DNA of 53,904 nt from a bacterium (GTDB lineage Bacteria; Armatimonadota; Chthonomonadetes; Chthonomonadales; JAMCWF01), in NCBI GenBank assembly GCA_021842405.1, contig JAKBZR010000010.1, positions 1 through 53,904 of the forward strand. The letters run 5' to 3'. The translations under genes were made by a program, and so were the position numbers. Positions 35,221-42,881 of the stretch are shown piece by piece (position 1 is the first letter of the stretch; every line of letters starts with the position of its first letter). The notes below the pieces were generated by a model that saw nothing but the letters and a program-made list of their open reading frames with translations, ran no database searches and was not told the DNA's origin.

Positions 35221-35988
35221 CTATTCATACGGCCGGCTGCCCGCAAAAATGGCAAGCTCGAAAAACTTCCAAAAACAGTCCACATCCACAAAGCCGATCT
35301 CGCGCAGCCACTGCATCTGCCGCTCCAGCGGAATCAACCGGTTTGCCGCCTTGTCGGGCCGCCCGCTGAGCTCATCATAAACTTCGCTAAAATCGGCCGA
35401 CTGGCCCTTTTCCTGCCGGAATGCCGCCAACCGAGCTGCATAAGCCCTCTCAAACAGCTCCTCACCTCGCGAAGAGAGGCTGGCCACGTGCTCCGCATGA
35501 ATAAATATTCCGCCCGGCTTTAAAATATCAAAAACCGCTTCATAGATGCGCCGCTTCGCCGTATCGTCTAAATGGTGAACCGCATAACCGGAGACGATGA
35601 CATGGTAGGACTGCTTATGCAGAATCTGGAGCCAATCCGGTTGTGATAGATCCGTCTCGATGAATTGAACCCTCTCCTGGTACTGTGCCAATTGCTGCCG
35701 AGCAACCTTCAGCATCGCAGGTGAACCATCCACTCCAACTCCGATGGCGTTGGGATAGGCCCCCAGCACCAACTCCAGCAGGCGCCCGCCGCCGCACCCA
35801 AGATCGGCCACACTGATTGGCTTTTCAACCGGGTAAGGGATTAATCTCAGCATCACTTCATCCTGAGTGTGCACCTCCGGCAGCGCCGCGCTTCTTTCTT
35901 CGGTATAACGTTGGGCAACCGCCGAATGCTGCCAGACTCGCCAGCTTCGATCAATTGTTTCGTGGCTACTGTTTGCTTTCATACCCAT
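35221..35988 (-). CDS. Class I SAM-dependent methyltransferase
   Basis: This 255-aa protein has motif I VADLGCGGGRLLELVLG near residue 57, then GVDGSPAMLKVARQQL, and the later VIVSGYAVHHLDDTAKRRIYE motif, all typical of Rossmann methyltransferases. The substrate is unknown. It starts one base after the stop of the small membrane protein, so the two are coupled. It lies at the 3' end of the presumed T-box-ilvBH transcription unit. Confidence 0.9.
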   Translation of the reverse strand: MGMKANSSHETIDRSWRVWQHSAVAQRYTEERSAALPEVHTQDEVMLRLIPYPVEKPISVADLGCGGGRLLELVLGAYPNAIGVGVDGSPAMLKVARQQLAQYQERVQFIETDLSQPDWLQILHKQSYHVIVSGYAVHHLDDTAKRRIYEAVFDILKPGGIFIHAEHVASLSSRGEELFERAYAARLAAFRQEKGQSADFSEVYDELSGRPDKAANRLIPLERQMQWLREIGFVDVDCFWKFFELAIFAGSRPYE

Positions 35989-35989
35989 T

Positions 35990-36340
35990 CTATTTCACCC
36001 GGCTCTTCGATTGGCTCGTTAATTTCCGCCCGATCATGCCGCCGATCACCCCACCCAACAATCCAATCCCAACGAAAACGAGCAAGTTTACGATCAGGTT
36101 ACGAACGGTATCCATGCCCATTCGGTTGGTGATCCCGTTATAAAACTGCCAGAGCAGCCAGTTCAGCGGACCGATAGAACCGATCAATAGCCCAATACCG
36201 GCATAAAAACGAATCCGCTTTCGCGCCGCCCCAATTCCAGCACCGATCAGCAACCCGGTCAGTGGCAACAGCCAAACCAGCAACACGAAAAGGTGGTTGA
36301 TGGCGTGCATACTGATCAGTTCACGGGTTGGATTGGTCAT
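35990..36340 (-). CDS. Small membrane protein, unknown function
   Basis: This 116-aa protein has three hydrophobic segments (LFVLLVWLLPLTGLLIGAGIG, IGLLIGSIGPLNWLLWQFY, LIVNLLVFVGIGLLGGVIGG) separated by short basic loops, and a basic tail. I do not recognise a family. Two possible starts exist, ATG 36340 and ATG 36310 (MHAINHLF), neither with a strong ribosome site. It sits 49 bases after ilvH and directly before the methyltransferase. Confidence 0.65.
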   Translation of the reverse strand: MTNPTRELISMHAINHLFVLLVWLLPLTGLLIGAGIGAARKRIRFYAGIGLLIGSIGPLNWLLWQFYNGITNRMGMDTVRNLIVNLLVFVGIGLLGGVIGGMIGRKLTSQSKSRVK

Positions 36341-36389
36341 TATCGTTCATAGGTAGATGCAGTAGATAACCTGCATCTACCCCACCGCC

Positions 36390-36917
36390 TCAAGCGGTCC
36401 GCGGGCCGCGCGCCATCGCGATAATGCCGGTACGAACCAGCTCCTTGATGCCGTATGCGCCCAGCAGCTCAGCCACTTTATCCAGTTTTTCAGAGCCCCC
36501 GGTCACCTCGATGATAAATGTTTTGTCGCTCATGTCAATGATCCGGCCCCGAAATATCTCGACGATCTGCATGATCTCATTTCGATGCCGTGGCTCGGCC
36601 CCCACCTTGATTAACGCCAACTCCCGATCAACCGCCGGCTGCTCGGTATAGTCCACCACTTTGATCACCTCGATCAGCTTATGCAACTGCTTGGTGATCT
36701 GCTCCAATACCAGGTGATCGCCCCCGACCACAATCGTCATCCGTGAAATATCCGGATTCTCGGTCACCGAAACCGCCAGCGATTCGATGTTGTAGCCGCG
36801 ACGGGCAAAGAGGCCGGATACCCTGGCGAGGACGCCGGGATGATTTTCCACCAACGCTGTAATGGTATGTCTTTGCTGCAACTGTGCGAGCATTGCCGTG
36901 CTGATGTTCGTCGCCAA
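36390..36917 (-). CDS. ilvH: Acetolactate synthase small (regulatory) subunit
   Basis: This 175-aa subunit binds valine and activates IlvB. It has the N-terminal ACT domain (ITALVENHPGVLARVSGLFARRGYNIESLAV) and the C-terminal ACT-like domain (DMSDKTFIIEVTGGSEKLDKVAELL...IKELVRTG). It lies 14 bases after ilvB, and the pair should be translated together. The length is normal for the short bacterial form. Confidence 0.96.
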   Translation of the reverse strand: MATNISTAMLAQLQQRHTITALVENHPGVLARVSGLFARRGYNIESLAVSVTENPDISRMTIVVGGDHLVLEQITKQLHKLIEVIKVVDYTEQPAVDRELALIKVGAEPRHRNEIMQIVEIFRGRIIDMSDKTFIIEVTGGSEKLDKVAELLGAYGIKELVRTGIIAMARGPRTA

Positions 36918-36931
36918 TCCCGCTCCCTCCT

Positions 36932-38722
36932 TTACTGATTCTTCTCCACCGTCTCAACGTACTGCTCCAACACTCGCTCCTCATCAGCGAAGGACCAGAC
37001 TTCGCTGTCGGTATGAACCTTTGCTTTCAACTGCTCCAGGTCTTTCCGAATCATCATCTGCTCCACCGTTTGACCGGATGGGATGAACGGGTAGACGTTT
37101 TCCTCGGTTGGAATCACGCAATCAATGACGGTGGGACGATCCCGAACCGCCAGCGCTCTCTCCAATACCGAAACCACCTCTCCCGGTTGGGCGACCCTCA
37201 TTCCAACCGCGCCATACGCCTCCGCCAGTCTTACGTAGTCCGGAGACGCCTCCAAATTGGTATGGCTGTACCGTTGAGAGTAGAACATATGCTGCCATTG
37301 CCGCACCATCCCCAGTGACCGGTTGTTGATGATCGCCACGATGATCGGTAGGCCATAAACGGATGCCGTCATCAGCTCTTGTGTGCACATCTGGAATGAG
37401 CCATCGCCCGATAGGCATACCACCGTCTCATCAGGGAATGCCTTCTGCACCCCGATCGCGGCCGGCATCCCATAGCCCATCGTTCCCAATCCACCGGATG
37501 TAATAAATTGGCGGGTTCGCCGGGTTTTATAATACTGGGCCGCCCACATCTGATGCTGCCCCACATCAGTGGTCATAATCGCCTTCCAGTCGGTCGCCTC
37601 ACCGATCTTCTCGATGATGTACTCGGCATACAGCTTGCCATCATCCGGATAGAGGAGAGGAAACAGCCGCTTCCACTCCATAATTTGATCGTTCCAGGAG
37701 CTCCACGGTCGTGGCTTTACATGTTTCAACAGGTCTTGCAACACCAGCTTCACATCGCCCACGATGGGTATATCCGGCTGAACCACCTTGCCGATCTCCG
37801 CCGGATCAATGTCAATGTGAATGATCTTCGCGTTTGGCGCGAAGCGATCCACCTTGCCGGTTACCCGATCATCGAACCGCGCGCCCACTGCAATCAACAG
37901 ATCGCAGTTGTTCACCGCATGGTTGGCGTAGGCGGTGCCATGCATTCCCAACATGCCGATTGAGTTCCGATGCGTTTCGTCAATGGAGCCCTTGCCCAAC
38001 AGCGTAGTGGTGGTCAGGATATTGGTTCGCTCCGATAGCTCCGTCAACTCCATCTGCGCCCCGGCCGCCACACAGCCGCCGCCCACGTAAAGCACCGGTC
38101 GCTGCGCCTCCGCAATCGCCTGAGCCGCCTTTTTGATCTGCAGCTCATGACCGCGTGTGTTCGGCCGGTAGCTCGGAATATCCACGTTCTGCGTGTAGCT
38201 CTCCGGATCCCATTCGATCTGATCAATGCTCACATCCAGCGGCAGATCAATCACCACCGGGCCCGGGCGGCCGGTTCGGGCGATATAGAACGCCTCCGCG
38301 ATGACCCGCGGAAGATCAGCCGTGCGCTTCACCAGGAAATTATGCTTGGTCACCGGCAGCGTTACCCCGGTGGCGTCCACCTCTTGAAAGGCATCTTTCC
38401 CAATGACCGAGGTTCGCACCTGGCCGGTGATCGCCACCATTGGAATTGAATCCATGTAAGCGGTTGCAATCCCGGTCACCATATTGGTTGCGCCCGGTCC
38501 GCTGGTTGAAAGGCATACACCAACCTTGCCGGTTGCGCGGGCATAGCCATCCGCCATATGCGCCGCCCCTTGCTCATGGCGTACGAGAACGTGCTCGATT
38601 TCGGTGCAATCGTAAAGCGCGTCGTAGATAGGAAGGACGGCTCCTCCCGGGTACCCGAAGACGTGCTGCACGCCTTCTCGACGCAAACATTCGAGCAAAA
38701 TTTTCGCTCCCGACATTTTCAT
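36932..38722 (-). CDS. ilvB: Acetolactate synthase large (catalytic) subunit
   Basis: This ThDP-, FAD- and Mg-dependent enzyme forms acetolactate or acetohydroxybutyrate. I place the start at ATG 38722 (MKMSGAKILLECLRREGV), behind TTAGGAGA, giving 596 aa; the track's extra 21 residues are unlikely. The cofactor-activating Glu lies in VLVRHEQGAAHMADGYARATG, and the ThDP motif is GDGSFQMCTQELMTA...IINN. It is followed by ilvH and preceded by a secreted-protein gene, with the T-box leader about 900 bases upstream. Confidence 0.97.
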   Translation of the reverse strand: MKMSGAKILLECLRREGVQHVFGYPGGAVLPIYDALYDCTEIEHVLVRHEQGAAHMADGYARATGKVGVCLSTSGPGATNMVTGIATAYMDSIPMVAITGQVRTSVIGKDAFQEVDATGVTLPVTKHNFLVKRTADLPRVIAEAFYIARTGRPGPVVIDLPLDVSIDQIEWDPESYTQNVDIPSYRPNTRGHELQIKKAAQAIAEAQRPVLYVGGGCVAAGAQMELTELSERTNILTTTTLLGKGSIDETHRNSIGMLGMHGTAYANHAVNNCDLLIAVGARFDDRVTGKVDRFAPNAKIIHIDIDPAEIGKVVQPDIPIVGDVKLVLQDLLKHVKPRPWSSWNDQIMEWKRLFPLLYPDDGKLYAEYIIEKIGEATDWKAIMTTDVGQHQMWAAQYYKTRRTRQFITSGGLGTMGYGMPAAIGVQKAFPDETVVCLSGDGSFQMCTQELMTASVYGLPIIVAIINNRSLGMVRQWQHMFYSQRYSHTNLEASPDYVRLAEAYGAVGMRVAQPGEVVSVLERALAVRDRPTVIDCVIPTEENVYPFIPSGQTVEQMMIRKDLEQLKAKVHTDSEVWSFADEERVLEQYVETVEKNQ

Positions 38723-38816
38723 GGCTGGGTGTCTCCTAACTGTCTGTAATAGACGATCATTGCTTGGCGAATATCCGGGTGGCATCCAATTCCATAACCC
38801 CGGATACTCACGAAAC

Positions 38817-39476
38817 TTATTTTTTGGCCGGCGGACCAGGCATCATTGGCAGTGCCATCTCGACCACCTTGTACCCTGCCGGCGGCTTGAAATAGGTAGC
38901 CGGTTCGTGAATGTTCCACTTCCAATTTTGATAGACCGTAACCAGATGAATCGGAATCTGCTGGGGGCCGGCCTTCCCATCCGATACCACCTTCAATGTT
39001 CTATTTCTCTGAGATGGAATAGTCCAGAGGTTAACCGTTAGTCCTTGAACAGTAGACTGGTAATGCACGCATTGCACCTTATCCACCACTTCGACGCCGA
39101 TCTTTTTGACACCGGCACTCTTTAGGCCTACCAGCTCATTTCCAAACACATTACTTTGGCCTCGAATGTGATCATAGATGTTAGCCGGCAACGAGATGTG
39201 ATGAGCTTCATGAGTTTTAGGATCGAGGAGCCATACATTTGTTCCGTTTTCGATCCGAATCATCGTGTTAGGCCCCTCAACCTGGTCAGCACGGTACATC
39301 GTATTGCTGATGAACCACATTTTGGTTACAATAGACCTCGATTGGTTGCCGACAGTGCCGGTTGTACGTGCTTCACCATAGAAGCTTGGCGACTTTTGTG
39401 GGCTTTTTGCTGAAGCCGATCCGCTTAAAACAAGCACGACACCCAGCAACAACCCCGCATTTAGCCATTTTCTCAA
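38817..39476 (-). CDS. Secreted protein of unknown function, first gene after the T-box
   Basis: This 219-aa protein has a signal peptide (WLNAGLLLGVVLVLSGSASA) and a beta-rich mature part with a conserved-looking core (MWFISNTMYRADQVEGPNTMIRIENGTNVWLLDPKTHEAHHI), resembling outer-membrane lipoprotein-carrier-like or DUF4412-like proteins. The start is TTG 39476, 8 bases after GAGAGG. It stands between the T-box terminator (about 130 bases upstream) and ilvB (94 bases downstream), so T-box readthrough would reach it first. A link to branched-chain amino acid metabolism is not evident. Confidence 0.75.
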   Translation of the reverse strand: MRKWLNAGLLLGVVLVLSGSASAKSPQKSPSFYGEARTTGTVGNQSRSIVTKMWFISNTMYRADQVEGPNTMIRIENGTNVWLLDPKTHEAHHISLPANIYDHIRGQSNVFGNELVGLKSAGVKKIGVEVVDKVQCVHYQSTVQGLTVNLWTIPSQRNRTLKVVSDGKAGPQQIPIHLVTVYQNWKWNIHEPATYFKPPAGYKVVEMALPMMPGPPAKK

Positions 39477-39604
39477 TGCTCTTTCCTCTCTGGTTCCAGT
39501 TGGGGAACCACCTCATCATCCTTTGCGGATCAGAAATGGAATCCTCAACATTTCAACCAGCCATCTCATCTCTGATTTGGTATTCGCAACGGAATGAGCC
39601 CTCA

Positions 39605-39888
39605 TAACAAAAAACCCCTCGTCCACCCAAGGGACGAGAGGCTAGCCTCACGTGGTACCACCCTTGTAGACCTTTTCCCGTTTTATGAGGAAAAACGGTC
39701 CACTTTCGGCGCGATATCGGGCGCTCCCGGCATCCCCTACTCTCAACCAGATCCTTAGATTTCAGGGAAACTACTCTGAGGCGAGCTTCTCCAACCGCCC
39801 TTGCCATCTCGCACCAACCGATGGCTCTCTGAAACTGAAGCAAGTCGGATACTTTCCTCTTCATCGCATTGCGTAATAAATTACTGCT
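39605..39888 (-). promoter_or_regulatory. T-box leader, predicted leucine specifier (CUC)
   Basis: The minus strand carries the T-box landmarks in order. The stem I base is GATGAAGAGGAAAGTA (39850-39865), then AGAGAG (39825-39830) and GGTTGGTG (39812-39819). The specifier region reads GAAGCTCGCCTCAGAGT, with CTC at 39783-39785 at the usual distance from GAGT. The T-box bulge is AAGGGTGGTACCACG (39651-39665), and a terminator hairpin follows. The leader should sense uncharged tRNA-Leu and allow transcription into the secreted-protein gene and ilvBH. An alternative specifier GCT (Ala) is shifted by one base and fits the spacing less well. Confidence 0.9.
39607..39646 (-). terminator. T-box intrinsic terminator
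   Basis: On the minus strand CCTCTCGTCC and GGACGAGGGG form a 10-pair stem around CTTGGGT, followed by TTTTTTG. The 5' arm lies just downstream of the antiterminator T-box sequence, as expected for mutually exclusive structures. Confidence 0.9.
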
Positions 39889-39894
39889 GTGGCT

Positions 39895-39924
39895 ATAATA
39901 GCATATTCGAAAATGTTCAGTCAA
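39895..39924 (-). promoter_or_regulatory. Promoter of the T-box leader
   Basis: On the minus strand TTGACT (39919-39924) and TATTAT (39895-39900) are separated by 18 bases. Transcription would start close to 39888, about 20 bases before the stem I base. Confidence 0.65.
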
Positions 39925-39939
39925 CCCATCGCGAATTTT

Positions 39940-40119
39940 GAATGAGTTCAGTTTTATGGGAATGATTTTCGGCCCCTCACAAGGGGGTGTGATTGCGAGC
40001 GACGCGAAGCAATCTCGTTCCCCAGCCCTCTACCAGGATTGGGAAAAGAGTTGCCTGCCTGGCGGCAGGCAGGGAGTGAGGGTCTGCTACATAAATTACC
40101 TACCGAACTGAACTCCTTC
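39940..40119 (-). repeat. MITE-like dispersed element, copy D (longer, with nested repeat)
   Basis: The ends are GAATGAGTTCAGTTTTATGGGAATG and TACCGAACTGAACTCCTTC, again inverted. The usual C/G hairpin core is partly replaced by GATTGCGAGCGACGCGAAGCAATCTCG (related to the repeat at 2376) and a GCCTGCCTGGCGGCAGGCAGG palindrome. It lies between the T-box promoter and kdsA. Confidence 0.75.
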
Positions 40120-40147
40120 CGAATTTTTTTATGAAAGAGGCATCCCC

Positions 40148-40999
40148 GTGAAATTTGTACCCGCTCATATACGGGACTGGAAAATCGGCGCTCCCGATAC
40201 CGCCATCACCCTTATTGCCGGGCCTTGCGTGATTGAGAGCCGGGATTTGTGCTTCGAGGTGGCCGATGCGGTCTGCAAGATCGCTAAACAGCACCGTATT
40301 CACACTATTTTTAAGGCCTCCTTCGATAAGGCCAATCGGAGCAGCGCCGACTCTTTCCGCGGGCATGGAATGGATAAAGGGCTCGAAGTTCTGGCCGAGA
40401 TCAGTTCAAAATACTCCATACCGGTCACCACCGATATTCATGAAAGCTGGCAGGCTAAGCCGGTCGCTGAAGTGGTGGAGTTGCTCCAAATACCCGCATT
40501 TCTATGCCGGCAAACCGACCTGCTGGTGGCGGCCGCTCAAACCGGACGTGCGGTAAATGTGAAGAAAGGGCAGTTTATGGCCCCTTGGGATATGAAAAAC
40601 GTGGTTGATAAACTGGAACAATTCGGTTGCCAGAACATTTTACTGACTGAGCGGGGCGCCTCCTTCGGTTACAACTCGCTGGTGGTTGATTTTACCTCCT
40701 TGCCGATCATGCGCTCGCTCGGTCGTCCGATTGTGTTCGATGCCACCCACAGCGTCCAACAACCGGGCGGGCTGGGCTCCGCTACCGGCGGCCGACGGGA
40801 GTTTATCCCCCATCTAGCCCGCGCCGCAGTGGCGGTCGGGATTGATGCGCTTTTTATGGAGGTCCACCCCAAGCCCGATCAAGGCAAATCCGATCCTGCT
40901 ACCATGTTCCCGCTCGATCGCCTGGATTCACTCATAACGGGACTGATCGAGCTGCACCAGGTCGCTCGTCGTATCGAGATACTGGGATCTTCGGCTTGA
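40148..40999 (+). CDS. kdsA: 3-deoxy-8-phosphooctulonate (Kdo-8-P) synthase
   Basis: This enzyme condenses phosphoenolpyruvate with arabinose 5-phosphate, an early step of the lipopolysaccharide core sugar Kdo. The 283-aa product has [16 protein letters not shown] near residue 20, [33 protein letters not shown] and [17 protein letters not shown]. The Cys in GPCVIES suggests the metal-dependent class (as in Aquifex) rather than the Asn-bearing metal-independent class. The GTG start has an AAAGAGG site 7 bases upstream. Its presence implies an outer membrane with Kdo. Confidence 0.95.
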   Translation: MKFVPAHIRDWKIGAPDTAITLIAGPCVIESRDLCFEVADAVCKIAKQHRIHTIFKASFDKANRSSADSFRGHGMDKGLEVLAEISSKYSIPVTTDIHESWQAKPVAEVVELLQIPAFLCRQTDLLVAAAQTGRAVNVKKGQFMAPWDMKNVVDKLEQFGCQNILLTERGASFGYNSLVVDFTSLPIMRSLGRPIVFDATHSVQQPGGLGSATGGRREFIPHLARAAVAVGIDALFMEVHPKPDQGKSDPATMFPLDRLDSLITGLIELHQVARRIEILGSSA

Positions 41000-41025
41000 C
41001 ACCCCATCTCTAAACCCGATATACT
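40996..41025 (+). promoter_or_regulatory. Promoter of hrcA, overlapping the kdsA stop codon
   Basis: TTGACA (40996-41001) and TATACT (41020-41025) are 18 bases apart and close to consensus. The -35 overlaps the kdsA stop. The predicted start of transcription is near 41032, only about 7 bases before the hrcA ATG at 41039, so the mRNA would be nearly leaderless. No CIRCE operator (TTAGCACTC-N9-GAGTGCTAA) is visible. Confidence 0.7.
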
Positions 41026-41038
41026 TTATACATACAAA

Positions 41039-42100
41039 ATGAGCACCAATCGCACCAATACACTCTATCAACTGGATAGCCGGAAGGACCGGATACTCCA
41101 TGCGGTGGTGAGCGACTATATTGCCACCGCGGAGCCCATCGGATCGGAATGGCTTGTCGCTCACTACGATTTCGGCGTGAAGCCGGCAACTATCCGCAGT
41201 GAAATGGCCGAGATGGCCGATCTTGGCTATCTGAAGCAACCGCACGTGAGCGCGGGCCGCATTCCGTCTGACCTGGGCTATCGCTACTTCGTGGACACCC
41301 TTATTGATGTAAAAAAAGATTTCGATTTACCATCGCACTATTTGCTGCAAAAGCTAGCTGATCGCGCCACACTGGAAAATATCTTGATTCACACTTGCCG
41401 TATTTTGTCTGAGTTAACGAGCTACCCAACCATTGCCAGCCAGCCGGACATGGATCAAATAACGGTGCGGCATGTCTATCTCTCTACCGCCGGATCGCAC
41501 CACTTAGTTATTTTCCTTTTACTTAGCAGCGGGCAGGTGACGCATTGCAGCTTGAACGTGGCAGAGATACCGTCCCCATCCCGACTCCAGGAGATCGCGA
41601 ATTGGTTAACTCAAGAACTGAGCGATATGCCGTTCAATCAGATTGCAAACATCACCCATATTGAACCACCGCTCCGGCTCGCGATCTTTGCCCCTTTAAT
41701 TTCGCAATTGAAGGACGAGATTCTATCGGTCTTAAATAGGCTGGATGATAACCGCTTGCTGTTGGAAGGAACCAATTTAATGCTTCGCCAGCCTGAGTTT
41801 CAAGATATACGGCGGTTGGACGCCGTTCTCGGCCTGCTGGAGCAGGGCGCCGTAATCCTTCAACTTTTGAAACGGTTTATCGCCGGTGACAGCGTTTCCG
41901 TTCTGATTGGGTCCGAGGCAGCGGTTGATGCGGTGAAAGATTGCAGCGTGGTTGGAGCCCAATACACGATCGGAAACCGGCCGGCCGGATACCTGGCAGT
42001 GATCGGCCCGACCAGAATGGAATACAAAAAAACGATTTCGGCGGTGGATTTTATCGCGCACCACCTCAGCGACTTGCTGACCGAAGTGTATCTGCAATAA
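41039..42100 (+). CDS. hrcA: Heat-inducible transcription repressor HrcA
   Basis: This is the repressor of class I heat-shock genes. At 353 aa it has the winged-helix N-terminus (LDSRKDRILHAVVSDYIATAEPIGSEWL, then PATIRSEMAEMADLGYLKQPHVSAGRIPSDLGYRYFVD) and the GAF-like and dimerisation regions with IGNRPAGYLAVIGPTRMEYKKTISAVDFIA at the end. It is followed by grpE after 79 bases, the usual order, but dnaK and dnaJ are absent. No ribosome site precedes the ATG; see the promoter entry. Confidence 0.96.
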   Translation: MSTNRTNTLYQLDSRKDRILHAVVSDYIATAEPIGSEWLVAHYDFGVKPATIRSEMAEMADLGYLKQPHVSAGRIPSDLGYRYFVDTLIDVKKDFDLPSHYLLQKLADRATLENILIHTCRILSELTSYPTIASQPDMDQITVRHVYLSTAGSHHLVIFLLLSSGQVTHCSLNVAEIPSPSRLQEIANWLTQELSDMPFNQIANITHIEPPLRLAIFAPLISQLKDEILSVLNRLDDNRLLLEGTNLMLRQPEFQDIRRLDAVLGLLEQGAVILQLLKRFIAGDSVSVLIGSEAAVDAVKDCSVVGAQYTIGNRPAGYLAVIGPTRMEYKKTISAVDFIAHHLSDLLTEVYLQ

Positions 42101-42179
42101 ACGGAAGACTGTTTGCCCCGCCCGCCTTGCCAATGATGAATACCCGATTTGAACCGATTAAGGAGTGTGTACGATACCC

Positions 42180-42881
42180 ATGCGAAAGAAAATCACCGTC
42201 AGTGAAGATGGCTACCGAGAAGAGCCGGTAGCTAACAACGCTGCACCGGCGGAAACGCAGGCTTCAACCGAATTACCGGAAGAGAGCATCGAACCGGAAA
42301 TAGCTGCTCCCGCCGAAACGCCGACTGCTGCTGAGGAGGAGACGGTACCGCAAATCGTCCTGTCCCAGGAGAAGTATGAAGCGATCATTCAGGAGCTTGA
42401 GGATGCCAAAAAGCAAGCGGCTACTGAGCACGATCAATACTTGCGCACGCTGGCCGAATTTCAAAACTTCCGACGGCGGTCGGCCGAAGAGCGAAAAGAG
42501 AACATTCAGTCTGCGAACCGTGAGCTGATACTGAACATTTTGCCGATACTGGACAACCTTGAACGCGCACTGGCCGCATCCGAGGTGATGAAAAATTCGG
42601 CTGAAACCGGCGATGAAAAGGTCGGTCAGAAGTTCGAATCCTTGCACACCGGCGTCATGTTAACGCTCCGGCAGATGCAGGAGGTGCTGCGCCAAATGGG
42701 GGTCACTCCGATTGAGGCGGTTGGCGCTGAGTTTGACCCCGCCATGCACGAGGCGGTGTTTCACGTTGAAACCACCGATCAACCCGACCAGACCGTGATG
42801 GAGGAGTTGGAGCGCGGTTACATGATCCATTCCCGCGTCTTACGCCCTTCTAAAGTGAAAGTGTCAAAAGGAACCTCGTGA
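42180..42881 (+). CDS. grpE: GrpE nucleotide exchange factor
   Basis: This co-chaperone drives ADP release from DnaK. I start at ATG 42180 (MRKKITVSEDGYREE), 14 bases after AGGAG, giving 233 aa; the track's GTG 42165 lies inside that ribosome site. An acidic, Pro/Glu-rich N-terminal tail (to about residue 60) leads into the long dimerisation helix (EYLRTLAEFQNFRRRSAEERKE-type) and the C-terminal beta domain (MGVTPIEAVGAEFDPAMHEAVFHV). Its stop overlaps the GTG of glmM. Confidence 0.95.
   Translation: MRKKITVSEDGYREEPVANNAAPAETQASTELPEESIEPEIAAPAETPTAAEEETVPQIVLSQEKYEAIIQELEDAKKQAATEHDQYLRTLAEFQNFRRRSAEERKENIQSANRELILNILPILDNLERALAASEVMKNSAETGDEKVGQKFESLHTGVMLTLRQMQEVLRQMGVTPIEAVGAEFDPAMHEAVFHVETTDQPDQTVMEELERGYMIHSRVLRPSKVKVSKGTS

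Noticed and set aside
38723-38785. 21-residue N-terminal extension of IlvB
   Set aside because: Family members start near MSGAKILLECL, and TTAGGAGA is placed for ATG 38722.
39553-39924. 123-aa ORF on the minus strand
   Set aside because: It runs through the T-box leader and terminator; the RNA structure explains the conservation, and no ribosome site is present.
41000-41038. CIRCE operator ahead of hrcA
   Set aside because: No TTAGCACTC...GAGTGCTAA is present between kdsA and hrcA.
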